Positions 1-8,132 of a stretch of 49,713 nt of DNA are shown one piece after another. The notes below the pieces were generated by a model. That model had not been told where the DNA came from. It did no database searches and saw nothing but the letters and a program-made list of their open reading frames with translations. This DNA is from Accumulibacter sp. GTDB lineage: Bacteria; Pseudomonadota; Gammaproteobacteria; Burkholderiales; Rhodocyclaceae. A program made the translations under genes and the position numbers. Within the stretch, counting starts at the first letter, position 1, and every line of letters starts with the position of its first letter. The stretch is from NCBI RefSeq assembly GCF_023806635.1, contig NZ_JAMTDQ010000113.1, forward strand, positions 1-49,713, in the 5' to 3' direction.

Positions 1-252
1 GTGCGGAACTACCCTGGCGGCATCGATGTGCTGGCACAGGAATGTCGCCCCCTGCTGGGGCATCCCAGCGGCGAGCGCGGTTTCCGGCACATCGCCGACA
101 AGTTCGACACCTTCGAGGGTCATGGGCCTACCTGCGTGAGGCGCTTCGTCGAAGACACGCATGCGCTGGGCGATCGCACCCCCGAACAGTGGCAGCAGGA
201 CGCCTTCGGGCAGATCGACGCGCTGCTGCGTGCCATGGCGCTGCGAGGTTGA
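1..252 (+). CDS. Unknown protein, C-terminal fragment cut by the window edge
   Basis: The frame is open from the first base and stops at 250-252. The GTG at base 1 is probably internal, so this is the 3' end of a longer gene. Codon use is clean and GC-rich at third positions, which supports real coding. The visible 83 residues are soluble and charged, with no membrane segment and no motif I recognise; they end in a helical stretch (ALLRAMALRG). The stop lies 11 bp before the start of the AbiJ-like gene, and the last codons supply that gene's GAGG-type ribosome site, so the two are probably co-transcribed. I cannot assign a function; a partner of the downstream abortive-infection-like protein is possible but unproven. 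Confidence 0.5.
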   Translation: MRNYPGGIDVLAQECRPLLGHPSGERGFRHIADKFDTFEGHGPTCVRRFVEDTHALGDRTPEQWQQDAFGQIDALLRAMALRG

Positions 253-263
253 GTCGCGCGACC

Positions 264-1631
264 ATGGACTACGCGCAACTTCGCAATCTGCTGGAGCCTC
301 TGGTCACCGGGCTGAAGGATGCTGGCACCCACACCATGCTACCGACGCTTTGCGAGGAACTGGGCCTGCCTGCGCCTGGCGCCGATGGTTCCAAGCGCGA
401 GCGCATGACCGCCAGCTTCAATGCGGTAGCGGACACGGACCTGCCGATAGTTGCACGCAAGCTGCTGGTGCGCCACCCGCCCAACGCCACCACACGCAAC
501 CAGATTCAGGACATCCTCTGGAGCGACAGCCCGTGTCCGCCCATCCCGAAGCGGTACCGGCGCGAGGTCGCGCGCAGGCTCAATCGCGAGGAGCTGTACG
601 GGGATGCCCGCAGGTTCGACGAGCTGTTGGAGCGCCTGTGGATCTTGGATGCGGATGACTGGATGCACCTGCTGGGCGGGAAGCCGACGGGATTGCGCGC
701 TGAAATCCAGCAGCATGTCCATCGCAATCCGGAGGACTGGCCAGCCGAAACGCTGTTCGACCAGTTGGGAGCGTATGACGCATCCGACCGGCGCTTCGCG
801 CTGTTCCTGGAGGGACTGGCTTCGGCCGATGTGCGCCCCGACGAGGCCGCCCAACGCCACTTCGTAGCCTGCGTCAACGAGCCGCTGCGGAGTTGCGGCG
901 TCGAGCTACGCGAGACCGGCTCGGAAGGCGGCTACCCGATCTTCACGCTGGTCTCGCAGCACGCGGCGACCAAGGGCAGGCCGAAGAATCTCATCTTCGC
1001 CTCGCCCGACAAGCCGGACCTGCGCTTTCGCGACGCGCTGGACAACGACGTTGAGATCGTCACCAATGCGGACAAGGTGCTTGTTTATGATCGGCCCATC
1101 GGCAACGACGGGCTGCGCTGGAACGATCTGCAGCAGTGGTGGGGCGAGGCAGAGCAGATCGCCGATGCCACGCTGGCCAAGCGCACGCTGTACGCGCGCC
1201 TCAAGGCCAGCCTGCCACACAACTCCCCGCCACAAACCTTGCTGTTCGATGCCTTCTTCGAGGGGTTTCGCAGTGCCGTTCCCAACCTCCCGGCACTGCT
1301 GCCCGAAGTCTGGCTGCATTGGGACCCACGGACGGTCAAGGAGCGAGGGCCGGATGCGCTTCTGCGGTTTCGCATGGACTTTCTGCTCCTGCTGCCCCAG
1401 GGCGTTCGAGTCGTCATCGAGGTCGACGGCAAGCATCACTACGCGGACTCCACGGGCAGCGCCGACGTGCAGCGCTATTCGCAGATGGTCAAGGCCGACC
1501 GCGAACTCAAACTCGCCGGCTATGAAGTCTTTCGGTTCGGGGCAGCGGAGCTGCAGGTGCCCACGGCGAAGGCTGACGTGAAGACCTTCTTCGAGGCCCT
1601 GTTCAAACGCTACGGCGTACCGACGACCTGA
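264..1631 (+). CDS. AbiJ-like protein with C-terminal PD-(D/E)XK-type nuclease domain
   Basis: The product has 455 residues. I chose the ATG at 264, just after the upstream stop, because the N-terminus MDYAQLRNLLEPLV then matches the start I remember for AbiJ-related proteins; the frame is open further upstream. Residues 1-90 resemble an AbiJ N-terminal domain, a helical region found on abortive-infection proteins. The last 120 residues read as a restriction-like nuclease: FRMDFLLLL, then VIEVDGKHHY, then a track of basic residues and FRFGAAEL. This gives the D...E-x-D/K pattern of the DUF559/PD-(D/E)XK superfamily. No membrane segment is present. It sits just upstream of the ICE relaxase and is followed by a stem-loop. 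A role in phage defence by nucleic-acid cleavage is inferred from the family; the trigger and target are unknown. Confidence 0.65.
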   Translation: MDYAQLRNLLEPLVTGLKDAGTHTMLPTLCEELGLPAPGADGSKRERMTASFNAVADTDLPIVARKLLVRHPPNATTRNQIQDILWSDSPCPPIPKRYRREVARRLNREELYGDARRFDELLERLWILDADDWMHLLGGKPTGLRAEIQQHVHRNPEDWPAETLFDQLGAYDASDRRFALFLEGLASADVRPDEAAQRHFVACVNEPLRSCGVELRETGSEGGYPIFTLVSQHAATKGRPKNLIFASPDKPDLRFRDALDNDVEIVTNADKVLVYDRPIGNDGLRWNDLQQWWGEAEQIADATLAKRTLYARLKASLPHNSPPQTLLFDAFFEGFRSAVPNLPALLPEVWLHWDPRTVKERGPDALLRFRMDFLLLLPQGVRVVIEVDGKHHYADSTGSADVQRYSQMVKADRELKLAGYEVFRFGAAELQVPTAKADVKTFFEALFKRYGVPTT

Positions 1632-1634
1632 CAA

Positions 1635-1669
1635 CCCAGGCCCGTGCTGGCCCTCGATGCGGGCCTGGG
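1635..1669 (+). terminator. Stem-loop after the AbiJ-like gene
   Basis: A perfect 10-bp inverted repeat, CCCAGGCCCG at 1635-1644 and CGGGCCTGGG at 1660-1669, encloses a 15-nt loop. It begins four bases after the stop codon at 1629-1631. No U-run follows, so it is either a weak intrinsic terminator or an RNA 3'-end stabiliser. Confidence 0.5.
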
Positions 1670-1882
1670 CCAGGACTGACGACAATTCTGCAGCGCTCCG
1701 GGCTTGCCGGGCTTGCCCCATGCCGCATTGATCGTGGCGCTCCAACCCTGGCGGCCTTATACCCAAAGGCTTCGTAAAAGCCAAAGGGCTGGGAAGGGGG
1801 CAAGGGAATGGGGCCAAGGGGAAAGGCCCTACCCGAAAAGGCCAAAAGGCTCCCCCGAGCAGCCCGACATCCGGGGTTTGCC
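1670..1882 (+). other. Relaxase leader with structured, purine-rich DNA; candidate oriT region
   Basis: This 213-bp stretch between the AbiJ-like stem-loop and the relaxase start has no convincing gene. It holds a compound hairpin at 1762-1788: CCC-AAA-GGCTT, a five-base CGTAA loop, then AAGCC-AAA-GGG. A purine-rich plus strand with several GGGG and AAGG blocks follows. Transfer origins of MobH-type ICEs often lie near the relaxase gene, so this is a candidate oriT, or a structured leader controlling relaxase expression. The assignment rests on position and secondary structure only. Confidence 0.3.
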
Positions 1883-3748
1883 ATGCTCTCGTTGTTCAAA
1901 CGCAAACGGGTGCCGCCCACTGCCGGCGCGCCGCCGACGCACACATCTCCCGCCGAGCCCGGCAAAGGGCTGGTGCGGCCGGAGCCGGCCACATCGTTGC
2001 TGGCGACGCCGCGCCGGCAGAAGCTGCTGGAACACATCTGGCAGCGCACCTCGCTGTCGCGCCGGCAGTTCGCCACGCTCTACCTCGCGCCACTGGAGCG
2101 CTACGCCGAGCTGGTCCAGCAGTTCCCGGCATCGGAAAGCCACCACCATGCCTACCCGGGCGGCATGCTGGACCACGGCCTGGAGATCGTGGCCTACGCG
2201 CTCAAGCTGCGGCAGTCGCACCTGCTGCCCGCCGGCGCCACGCCGGAGACGCAGGCGGCTCAGGCCGAGGCCTGGACTGCCGGCACGGCCTACGCGGCAC
2301 TGTTGCACGACATCGGCAAGATCGCCGTGGACCTGCACGTCGAGTACGCCGACGGCACCGTCTGGCACCCCTGGCACGGCCCGCTGCAGCGGCCGTACCG
2401 CTTCCGCTACCGCAAGGACCGCGAATACAGACTGCACGGAGCCGCTACCGGCCTGCTGTATGCACGCCTGCTTGACGCTGCTATCTTCGATTGGCTCAGC
2501 GGCTATCCCGACCTCTGGGCCTCGCTGCTGTATGTGCTGGCGGGCCAGTACGAACACGCCGGCACGCTCGGCGAACTGGTCGTGCAAGCCGACCAGGCAT
2601 CGGTGGCCCAAGAACTCGGCGGCGATCCAAGCAAGGCTCTGGCAGCACCCCGGCACGCTCTGCAACGCAAGCTGCTGGACGGCCTGCGCTACCTGCTTCG
2701 CGAGGAGTTCAAGCTGAACCAGCCTCAAGCCTCGGATGGATGGCTGACCCAGGACGCGCTGTGGCTGGTCAGCAAAACCGTCTCGGACAAACTGCGCGCC
2801 CATCTGCTGGCCCAGGGCATCGATGGCATCCCATCCAGCAATACCGCGGTCTTCAACGTGCTGCAGGACCATGGCATTGCGCAACCGACACCTGAGGGCA
2901 AGGCCATCTGGAAGGCCACCATCACCAGCGACGCGGGCTGGTCTCATACCTTCACGCTCCTGCGCCTCGTGCCCTCGCTGATCTGGGAGACGGCGGTGCG
3001 GCCAGAACCATTTGCCGGAACCGTGACGGTCGAGACAGTCCTGGACAGCGAGGACGCGCAGTCCTCTATGACTGTAGCAGCCCCTGTTTCGACCCCAGAC
3101 CCTCAGGGTGATGTTGTGGCCGAATCGGTTGCCCCATCAATGAATCCGGCCATGCCTCGTCGGGAGGAAAACGATCCACCGGACGCGATGGAGGACACGC
3201 TGACGATGATCGCTGTAGTGCCAGGTACGGGGCAGCGTAGCGTTGCGCCCGCAGTAGATTCCAAGCCAGAACCATCTGAATTGTCCGCGCCAACACCATC
3301 CCCTTCAGTGCCAGTGGCCACGTGCTCTGGCCGCGTGATGATCACGAACGAACCGTCCGGCGAGCACTTCTTAGCGTGGCTGAAGCAGGCCATCACATCA
3401 CGCCGCCTCATCATCAACGACGCCAAAGCGCTGATACATACCGTAGCCGATACCGCCTACCTGGTCAGCCCTGGAGTATTCCAGCGATACGCACAGGAAC
3501 ACCCGGAGGTGAATGCGTTGGCGAAGGAAGAGAAGCTGCAAGACTGGCAGTGGGTACAAAAACGCTTCGAGAAGCTGGGCCTGCATCGCAAGCAAGCGGA
3601 TGGCTTGAACATCTGGACGTGCGAGGTGACTGGGCCACGCAAGTCAAGGAGGCTACACGGCTACCTGCTTCTTCAAGCCCAATCTGTATTCGGTGACGTG
3701 CCCCCAAACAACCCCTACCTGACACTGGCTGAATCTCCCTCTCGCTGA
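1883..3748 (+). CDS. traI: MobH-family conjugative relaxase (TraI_2 type)
   Basis: The protein has 621 residues from the ATG at 1883, which gives the N-terminus MLSLFKRKRVPP that I remember for this family; an open extension to 1808 looks non-coding. Residues about 40-330 form the TraI_2 domain. Its histidine/aspartate metal site is visible as HHH (87-89), a further His in GGMLDHGLE (98) and HDIGK (142-146). A Pro/Ala/Glu-rich linker of about 100 residues follows. Residues about 490-605 form the TraI_2_C region (GEHFLAWLKQAI onward). This relaxase nicks oriT and pilots ICE DNA in PFGI-1/ICEclc-like elements. It is the only conjugation gene in the window, so the transfer core must lie to the left. 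The defence cargo lies between it and the integrase. Confidence 0.9.
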   Translation: MLSLFKRKRVPPTAGAPPTHTSPAEPGKGLVRPEPATSLLATPRRQKLLEHIWQRTSLSRRQFATLYLAPLERYAELVQQFPASESHHHAYPGGMLDHGLEIVAYALKLRQSHLLPAGATPETQAAQAEAWTAGTAYAALLHDIGKIAVDLHVEYADGTVWHPWHGPLQRPYRFRYRKDREYRLHGAATGLLYARLLDAAIFDWLSGYPDLWASLLYVLAGQYEHAGTLGELVVQADQASVAQELGGDPSKALAAPRHALQRKLLDGLRYLLREEFKLNQPQASDGWLTQDALWLVSKTVSDKLRAHLLAQGIDGIPSSNTAVFNVLQDHGIAQPTPEGKAIWKATITSDAGWSHTFTLLRLVPSLIWETAVRPEPFAGTVTVETVLDSEDAQSSMTVAAPVSTPDPQGDVVAESVAPSMNPAMPRREENDPPDAMEDTLTMIAVVPGTGQRSVAPAVDSKPEPSELSAPTPSPSVPVATCSGRVMITNEPSGEHFLAWLKQAITSRRLIINDAKALIHTVADTAYLVSPGVFQRYAQEHPEVNALAKEEKLQDWQWVQKRFEKLGLHRKQADGLNIWTCEVTGPRKSRRLHGYLLLQAQSVFGDVPPNNPYLTLAESPSR

Positions 3749-4056
3749 TATAGCATATAGCCAAAGGATGGTCGATGACACGACGCGCGGCCTCCAGGAT
3801 CTGGTTGGTCGGCCGACGCCGGCAGATAGCGGCCACGGCCGTCACGCACCAGCAGGCCGACTCGCAGCAGTGATTGCGGAACCGATCAGTGAATTGCCGG
3901 CAGGAGCGATCTTCCGCAAAATCGTCTTGTCGAGGGATGCAAGCAAGGCTGTAGCAATTTAAAATAGCGGGGATGCTTGCCAATATTCTGCTTCTTCGTT
4001 CAGACAGGCTCGCGCTTCGACAAATCACGGTTGCTGCTGAAATTACAAGGAAGAGC
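3749..4056. other. 308-bp intergenic stretch between relaxase and TIR gene
   Basis: I see no convincing gene here. The base composition becomes AT-richer near 3950, marking the entry into the TIR cassette. A minus-strand frame stays open through most of it without a usable start and could be a gene relic. The TIR cassette should have its promoter here. A TAAAAT element lies at 3960-3965, but I found no properly spaced -35 box. Confidence 0.4.
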
Positions 4057-5199
4057 ATGCCCGCCATCTATCAACTTGCAGTGCTTGGTTCGCCAACCGA
4101 TGCCCAGGTTTCTGAGCTTGAAGAAATCGTCGGAACTGCCGTAGGTATGTTCAACTTGCGACTAGGACATGAAGTTGGATGGGAGGTGCGCCCGGAAGGG
4201 TTTAACCCCAACCAACAGCGGTCATCCGCTGCGGTATTTTTCGGGGGTGAGAATCCACCCCTCGGCAATGTGGCGAAGTTGCTGGAGCGAGGCATCCCAT
4301 TACTGCCGATAGCATCCGACGTCAATCGAGTTAACTCAGAGATTCCTGAATTACTGCGGCCTCTCAACTGCTTAGCCTATCACGCCAGCGGTCCACAGCG
4401 TGTCGCGACTGCTTTACTTGAGTGTGCGGGGTTGTTACCTCGCCAGCGCCGAGTATTTGTAAGTTACCGCCGAGGCGAAGCCCGTGAGGCGGCCCTGCAA
4501 CTCTTCGATGCCTTGTCTGCTAGGCTATTCGATGTGTTTCTCGATACGCATGGAATTCCGCCCGCGGAAGATTTTCAAACAATGCTGTGGCATCGCCTTT
4601 GCGATTCCGACGTTCTTGTGATGCTTGACACGCCAGGCTACTTTGAAAGCCGCTGGACAAGTGCAGAGTTCGGACGCGCTCTCGCGAAAGGCATTAGCGT
4701 TTTGCGGGTTGGCTGGCCAGACTGCACGCCATCCACGCGAACAGCCACAGCCAGTCGCGCAGAGTTATTGACCGACGAAGTAGATGTGGCCACAGGACGC
4801 CTAGCTGACAGCGCTGTGGAGCGAATTTGTCTACAGATTGAAGAAGTTCGCAGCCAAAGTCATGCAGTCCGTTCCGTCAATCTGGTGAGTAATTTGCGCA
4901 ACGCTATTCAAACGATTGGCGGCCAACTTGTCGGTGTTGGACCTAACAAGGCAGTCTATATCCAGCTCCCGGACGGCCGGAATGTTGTCGTTTACCCAAC
5001 AGTTGGTGTCCCCACGTCGACCACGTTACATGACGCATCCACCAATTCGCCGGATCAATCGGTGGCTGTCGTTTACGATCACGTCGGTTTGCATCCTCGG
5101 TGGCTGGGGCATTTGGACTGGCTGGGCCAGCATATCCACTCTGCACGGTGGGTCAAAGCCAGCGAGGCTGGGTGGCAATTTGCAGACTGGGAGGCCTGA
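4057..5199 (+). CDS. TIR-domain protein with extra N- and C-terminal domains
   Basis: The product has 380 residues. The ATG at 4057 is preceded by AGGAAG at ideal spacing, so I prefer it over the open start at 3973. Residues 1-128 form an alpha/beta domain I do not recognise. It begins IYQLAVLGS and contains SSAAVFFGGENPP, which suggests a Rossmann-like ligand-binding fold. Residues about 131-222 are a TIR domain: RRVFVSYRRG, FDVFLDTHGIPP, DSDVLVMLDTPGYFES and W200-TSA-E204, placing a Glu where TIR NADases have their catalytic residue. Residues about 270-380 are an uncharacterised C-terminal domain with no membrane segment. The gene heads a three-gene cassette, three bases before the SLOG gene. 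It is probably an NAD-cleaving effector or signal-producing enzyme in phage defence; which of the two is unknown. Confidence 0.75.
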   Translation: MPAIYQLAVLGSPTDAQVSELEEIVGTAVGMFNLRLGHEVGWEVRPEGFNPNQQRSSAAVFFGGENPPLGNVAKLLERGIPLLPIASDVNRVNSEIPELLRPLNCLAYHASGPQRVATALLECAGLLPRQRRVFVSYRRGEAREAALQLFDALSARLFDVFLDTHGIPPAEDFQTMLWHRLCDSDVLVMLDTPGYFESRWTSAEFGRALAKGISVLRVGWPDCTPSTRTATASRAELLTDEVDVATGRLADSAVERICLQIEEVRSQSHAVRSVNLVSNLRNAIQTIGGQLVGVGPNKAVYIQLPDGRNVVVYPTVGVPTSTTLHDASTNSPDQSVAVVYDHVGLHPRWLGHLDWLGQHIHSARWVKASEAGWQFADWEA

Positions 5200-5202
5200 A
5201 TC

Positions 5203-5790
5203 GTGAGTGCAATCTTCCTTTCAGCTAGCGTTCCACTTGTCGGCCGCGGCTCGTATCACGAAACTGCCAATCCATTCCTCATCCAATGTGCTGTGAGGGA
5301 ACTGGTCATAGCCGTCATTCGTCAGCACAAGATCGTGTGGGGAGGACATCCCGCTATCACGCCCATGATTTGGAGCATTTGTGAAGATTTAGGAGTTGAT
5401 TATTCTGGGTCCGTAGTTCTGTATCAGAGCAGGTTCTTCGAGGATCGTTACCCGGAAGAAAACGACCGTTTTCACAATGTTGTCTTCACCGACGCAGTTC
5501 CCGATGACAGAGATGCCAGCCTGCTGTTAATGCGGGAAAGAATGCTGTCGCGCGATGATCTCGTTGCCGCTGTTTTCATCGGCGGCATGGAAGGAGTGGA
5601 AGCCGAGCATGAACTCTTCAGGCAATTCCATCCCGCCGCCAAAGTTCTACCCGTACCGTCGCCAGGTGGAGCAGCCTTGAACTTGGCCAAAGATCAAGGC
5701 TATTTCGCCGATGCGGATCTTGGTGATGTGGACTTTGCGCAACTTTTTCACACGCACCTCGCATTGAACATTCAAGGTGCAGTGAGCTGA
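5203..5790 (+). CDS. Stand-alone SLOG-family nucleotide-ligand-binding protein
   Basis: The 195-residue product starts at GTG 5203, with GGAGG at 5189-5193 inside the end of the TIR gene. Only three bases separate that stop from this start, so translation is probably coupled. The whole protein matches the SLOG fold as I remember the 'SLOG cluster 3' type: IFLSASVPL at the start, IVWGGHPAITP (44-54), YQSRFF, VAAVFIGGMEGVEAE (121-135) and PSPGGAA (152-158). SLOG domains bind nucleotide or ADP-ribose-derived ligands; in Thoeris the SLOG part of ThsA senses the ThsB product. Here it is not fused to an effector, which is unusual. I infer it is the sensor or regulatory subunit for the flanking TIR proteins. 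Confidence 0.75.
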   Translation: MSAIFLSASVPLVGRGSYHETANPFLIQCAVRELVIAVIRQHKIVWGGHPAITPMIWSICEDLGVDYSGSVVLYQSRFFEDRYPEENDRFHNVVFTDAVPDDRDASLLLMRERMLSRDDLVAAVFIGGMEGVEAEHELFRQFHPAAKVLPVPSPGGAALNLAKDQGYFADADLGDVDFAQLFHTHLALNIQGAVS

Positions 5791-5831
5791 ATCTCCTCTG
5801 CCGATTCACACGAGCCATCAAAGGATTCGTC

Positions 5832-6317
5832 ATGCCACGGAAAGTCTTCTATAGCTTTCACTATCAACGCGACAGTTGGCGCGCCTCCAAGATACGGAAT
5901 ATTGGTGTTGTGGAGGGTAACCAGTCGGCAAGCGATAACAAATGGGAAGAAGTGAAGCGAGGCGGCGAAGCCGCAATCAAGCGCTGGATTGACGATCAAT
6001 TGCAAGGACGGATATGCACAATTGTTCTGGTCGGCGCCGAAACGGCGAATCGCCCCTGGATTCGATATGAGATTGAGCAGTCATGGAATAGTGGCAAGGG
6101 ACTCTTGGGGATACGAGTCCATAAGCTGCTGGACCACAACCAACAACCATCAGTTGCCGGGGCTAATCCGTTTGACTCATTTACCTTGAACGACGGTAGA
6201 AAGCTATCCACCGTCGTCCGCATGTACGATCCACCGGGGGCCACCAGCAGCGCGGCCTATAACCACGTCAGTGACAACCTGTCGGGCTGGATTGAAGCGG
6301 CGATCGCTGCTCGCTAG
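5832..6317 (+). CDS. ThsB-like TIR (MTH538/DUF1863-type) protein
   Basis: The 161-residue protein starts at ATG 5832, with AAAGGA just upstream and 41 bp after the SLOG stop. It is a single TIR-like domain of the kind seen in Thoeris ThsB: KVFYSFHY (4-11), then NIGVVEGN, CTIVLVGAETANR (62-74) and W76-IRY-E80. That last motif carries the Glu expected for catalysis. The C-terminal 60 residues (NPFDSF onward) are typical of this subfamily. By family analogy it would make a signalling nucleotide from NAD when it senses infection. Its neighbours are a SLOG protein and a second, larger TIR protein rather than a canonical ThsA, so this is at most a rearranged Thoeris system. The gene ends 16 bp from the convergent UDG-like gene. 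Confidence 0.8.
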   Translation: MPRKVFYSFHYQRDSWRASKIRNIGVVEGNQSASDNKWEEVKRGGEAAIKRWIDDQLQGRICTIVLVGAETANRPWIRYEIEQSWNSGKGLLGIRVHKLLDHNQQPSVAGANPFDSFTLNDGRKLSTVVRMYDPPGATSSAAYNHVSDNLSGWIEAAIAAR

Positions 6318-6333
6318 GAAGCCAGGCCTCTCG

Positions 6334-6996
6334 TCAAAACAACGACCCAGTGCACATGGGGCGCCCATAGAGCTCCGAGATTTGCTTCTGGAACTGGGTC
6401 TGTCCTCCGTAGCTAGGATGCCTTACGCAAATCACCGGTACGGAATCCGTGATGCGATGGGCCGCAGCGGCGGCATCGTTACCGATGGCGACGATGCGAG
6501 AGGGGCGTAGCAGGACGATGAGCTGTTGGAGCAGTTCTTCGCCGGCTCGCCTCTCACGTGCGTTGTGCTGCCGGTTGGTGAAAGGATCTCCTGATTCATG
6601 CGGATGAAGAGGGAAGACGTTCCAAAGGAAGATGCGAGCATCAATGTGTTCCAGCATGCCCCATATGACCGCTGCGGTTCGCTCGGCTACAGCACCGCCT
6701 GTCGTCGGCCGCTCGACGACCTGGTCGAGATTCCAACGCTTAACGTGCTGGCTTATGTGAACGTCGTCGGTCAGGGCTAACCCAGTGCGGCGCCCCCCGC
6801 GGTATCCGAGGTCTCGTCCGATCCATATCGCGTCTACGGGTTCCTCGCTTGCACGACGCAACATGGCAGAGAGGGCGGCGGCACGACGACGCGGTGCGTC
6901 GCGCCGATCATGAACTACACAACGATCAGAATACGGATTGAAGCAGTCTTCGAACTGCAGCGAAGCAACTGCTTCAACGAATGGGTGGATTTTCAT
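6334..6996 (-). CDS. Uracil-DNA glycosylase superfamily protein
   Basis: The product has 220 residues. Motifs read in order as a UDG-type fold: AIWIGRDLGYRGGRRTGLAL (57-76), in the position of the active-site GxDP-type loop; WNVFPLHPHE (125-134); RIVAIGNDAA (167-176); and RHPSYGG (192-198), the HPS-type DNA-binding loop. The usual catalytic Asp/His pattern of the first motif is altered (GRDLGY), so the substrate may not be plain uracil. The start ATG overlaps the stop of the MazG-like gene in an ATGA, which means translational coupling. It is the last gene of the long minus-strand operon. With Nmad2 and MazG-like neighbours I infer a role in recognising or removing modified bases, perhaps from phage DNA. 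The class is clear; the specificity is unknown. Confidence 0.7.
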   Translation of the reverse strand: MKIHPFVEAVASLQFEDCFNPYSDRCVVHDRRDAPRRRAAALSAMLRRASEEPVDAIWIGRDLGYRGGRRTGLALTDDVHISQHVKRWNLDQVVERPTTGGAVAERTAAVIWGMLEHIDARIFLWNVFPLHPHESGDPFTNRQHNARERRAGEELLQQLIVLLRPSRIVAIGNDAAAAAHRITDSVPVICVRHPSYGGQTQFQKQISELYGRPMCTGSLF

Positions 6997-8129
6997 TTTT
7001 CAGACCCAAGTGGCATGTATTTGATGGTGCGTTGTTCTCGATTTCCAATGATCCAGCCACCTTGATTTGCCTTGAGTTGGCGAAAAACGGCATACCCCTC
7101 CAGGATTGCCTTTTCCCAGAGCTTCAGCGGGCATTTTTCAACTTCGTAACCATTCACAAACTCACCAATGGTCTTGAGAATCCCAAGTGAAACCTTTTCC
7201 TGGTTCTCGAAGAAATTCAACTCCTTGGCCCTGGAGAAAATCCAGGCCGCAACCCCTTCTTCAACGACGATGGCCCGACCACTGTCCTGCTCTTCATCGT
7301 ATTTCGAATTGCTCTTTCGCTTGTGCTTGATCAATGCCCGCATCACAGGCGACCAGTGCAAGATTGCTGCATAGGCAAAGTGAAAAACGTCATGGAACCG
7401 GTAGCCATCATGGTCGGCAATGTTGTCGGTCAGAGGGTCACCAATGAATACACCCTTCCATTGGAGATAACTTTTGCCACTGCCTCGTTGGTTGACCCGG
7501 ATCTTGAAGTCTCTGGGGAGCTGTTCTTCGATTCCAAATTCACTGTCGAAATCAAGGCCGACCAGATCATCAGCCTGCGGCTCCATGAACGCGCCGCGAG
7601 CTTTCCGGAGATTGCCGCGAGCCACCTCAGAGAACGCAAGTTCGGCCGCATGAATTGCGTCCAGATAGGCCCGTGCGAAAACAATCAAATCGGTGCGAGC
7701 AGGTGGGCTTCCCAGTAGTGTCGCCGCTGACTGCCCCAAACGTACCAAGGTGGTGTCCAACGAAGCAGTCGCTGCGACAGGCACAGCGATGTAGGCCAAC
7801 GCACCTTCCGTGATGTCACTTGCCGCGCCCACATTCTTGAAGTTGCCGTGGTTTGCTGCTTCTGCGAAGATCTCTTCAAGAGGAATCTGCAAGCGCCTGC
7901 AGATTGCAGCCAAATACCATAGCGTGTCGCCAAACTCTTCCTCTGCCGCTTTCTTGAAACCAGGGTAGGCCGTTTTCTCCCGGACATGCTTTTTGGCCGT
8001 AGCCATTATCCCGCCGACTTCTCCGTAGAGACCTTGGAGGACAGGATTGAAGTCATTCGGATTGAGCACGTCTGTGGCTGCAATTTCTGCAGCGTAGTCC
8101 GAAAGTAAGAGAGAGCCTTCCTTTTTCAT
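6993..8129 (-). CDS. MazG-like nucleotide pyrophosphohydrolase with C-terminal extension
   Basis: The protein has 378 residues. Residues about 25-95 resemble the MazG helical bundle: GLYGEVGGIMATAKK (33-47) and EEEFGDTLWYLAAI (63-76). The ExxD pair (E65, D68) is present, but the first metal motif reads GEVGG where GExGE is usual, so one acidic ligand appears to be lost. Residues about 200-370 form a second domain like the MazG_C region. It has a conserved DHDGYRFHDVFHFAYAAI (237-254) rich in Asp and His, then an EEGVAAWIF segment. MazG enzymes hydrolyse (d)NTPs to monophosphates. The start lies three bases after the Nmad2 stop and the end overlaps the UDG-like gene. The C-terminal His/Asp-rich domain may carry the main activity. 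Confidence 0.7.
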   Translation of the reverse strand: MKKEGSLLLSDYAAEIAATDVLNPNDFNPVLQGLYGEVGGIMATAKKHVREKTAYPGFKKAAEEEFGDTLWYLAAICRRLQIPLEEIFAEAANHGNFKNVGAASDITEGALAYIAVPVAATASLDTTLVRLGQSAATLLGSPPARTDLIVFARAYLDAIHAAELAFSEVARGNLRKARGAFMEPQADDLVGLDFDSEFGIEEQLPRDFKIRVNQRGSGKSYLQWKGVFIGDPLTDNIADHDGYRFHDVFHFAYAAILHWSPVMRALIKHKRKSNSKYDEEQDSGRAIVVEEGVAAWIFSRAKELNFFENQEKVSLGILKTIGEFVNGYEVEKCPLKLWEKAILEGYAVFRQLKANQGGWIIGNREQRTIKYMPLGSEK

Positions 8130-8132
8130 CGA

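Noticed and set aside
3768-3962. A 64-residue frame between relaxase and TIR genes
   Set aside because: No ribosome site, no recognisable domain, and codon use unlike its neighbours.
4057-6317. Calling the TIR/SLOG/TIR cassette canonical Thoeris
   Set aside because: No ThsA-like fusion (SIR2-SLOG or membrane-SLOG) is present; the SLOG is free and the partner is a second TIR protein.
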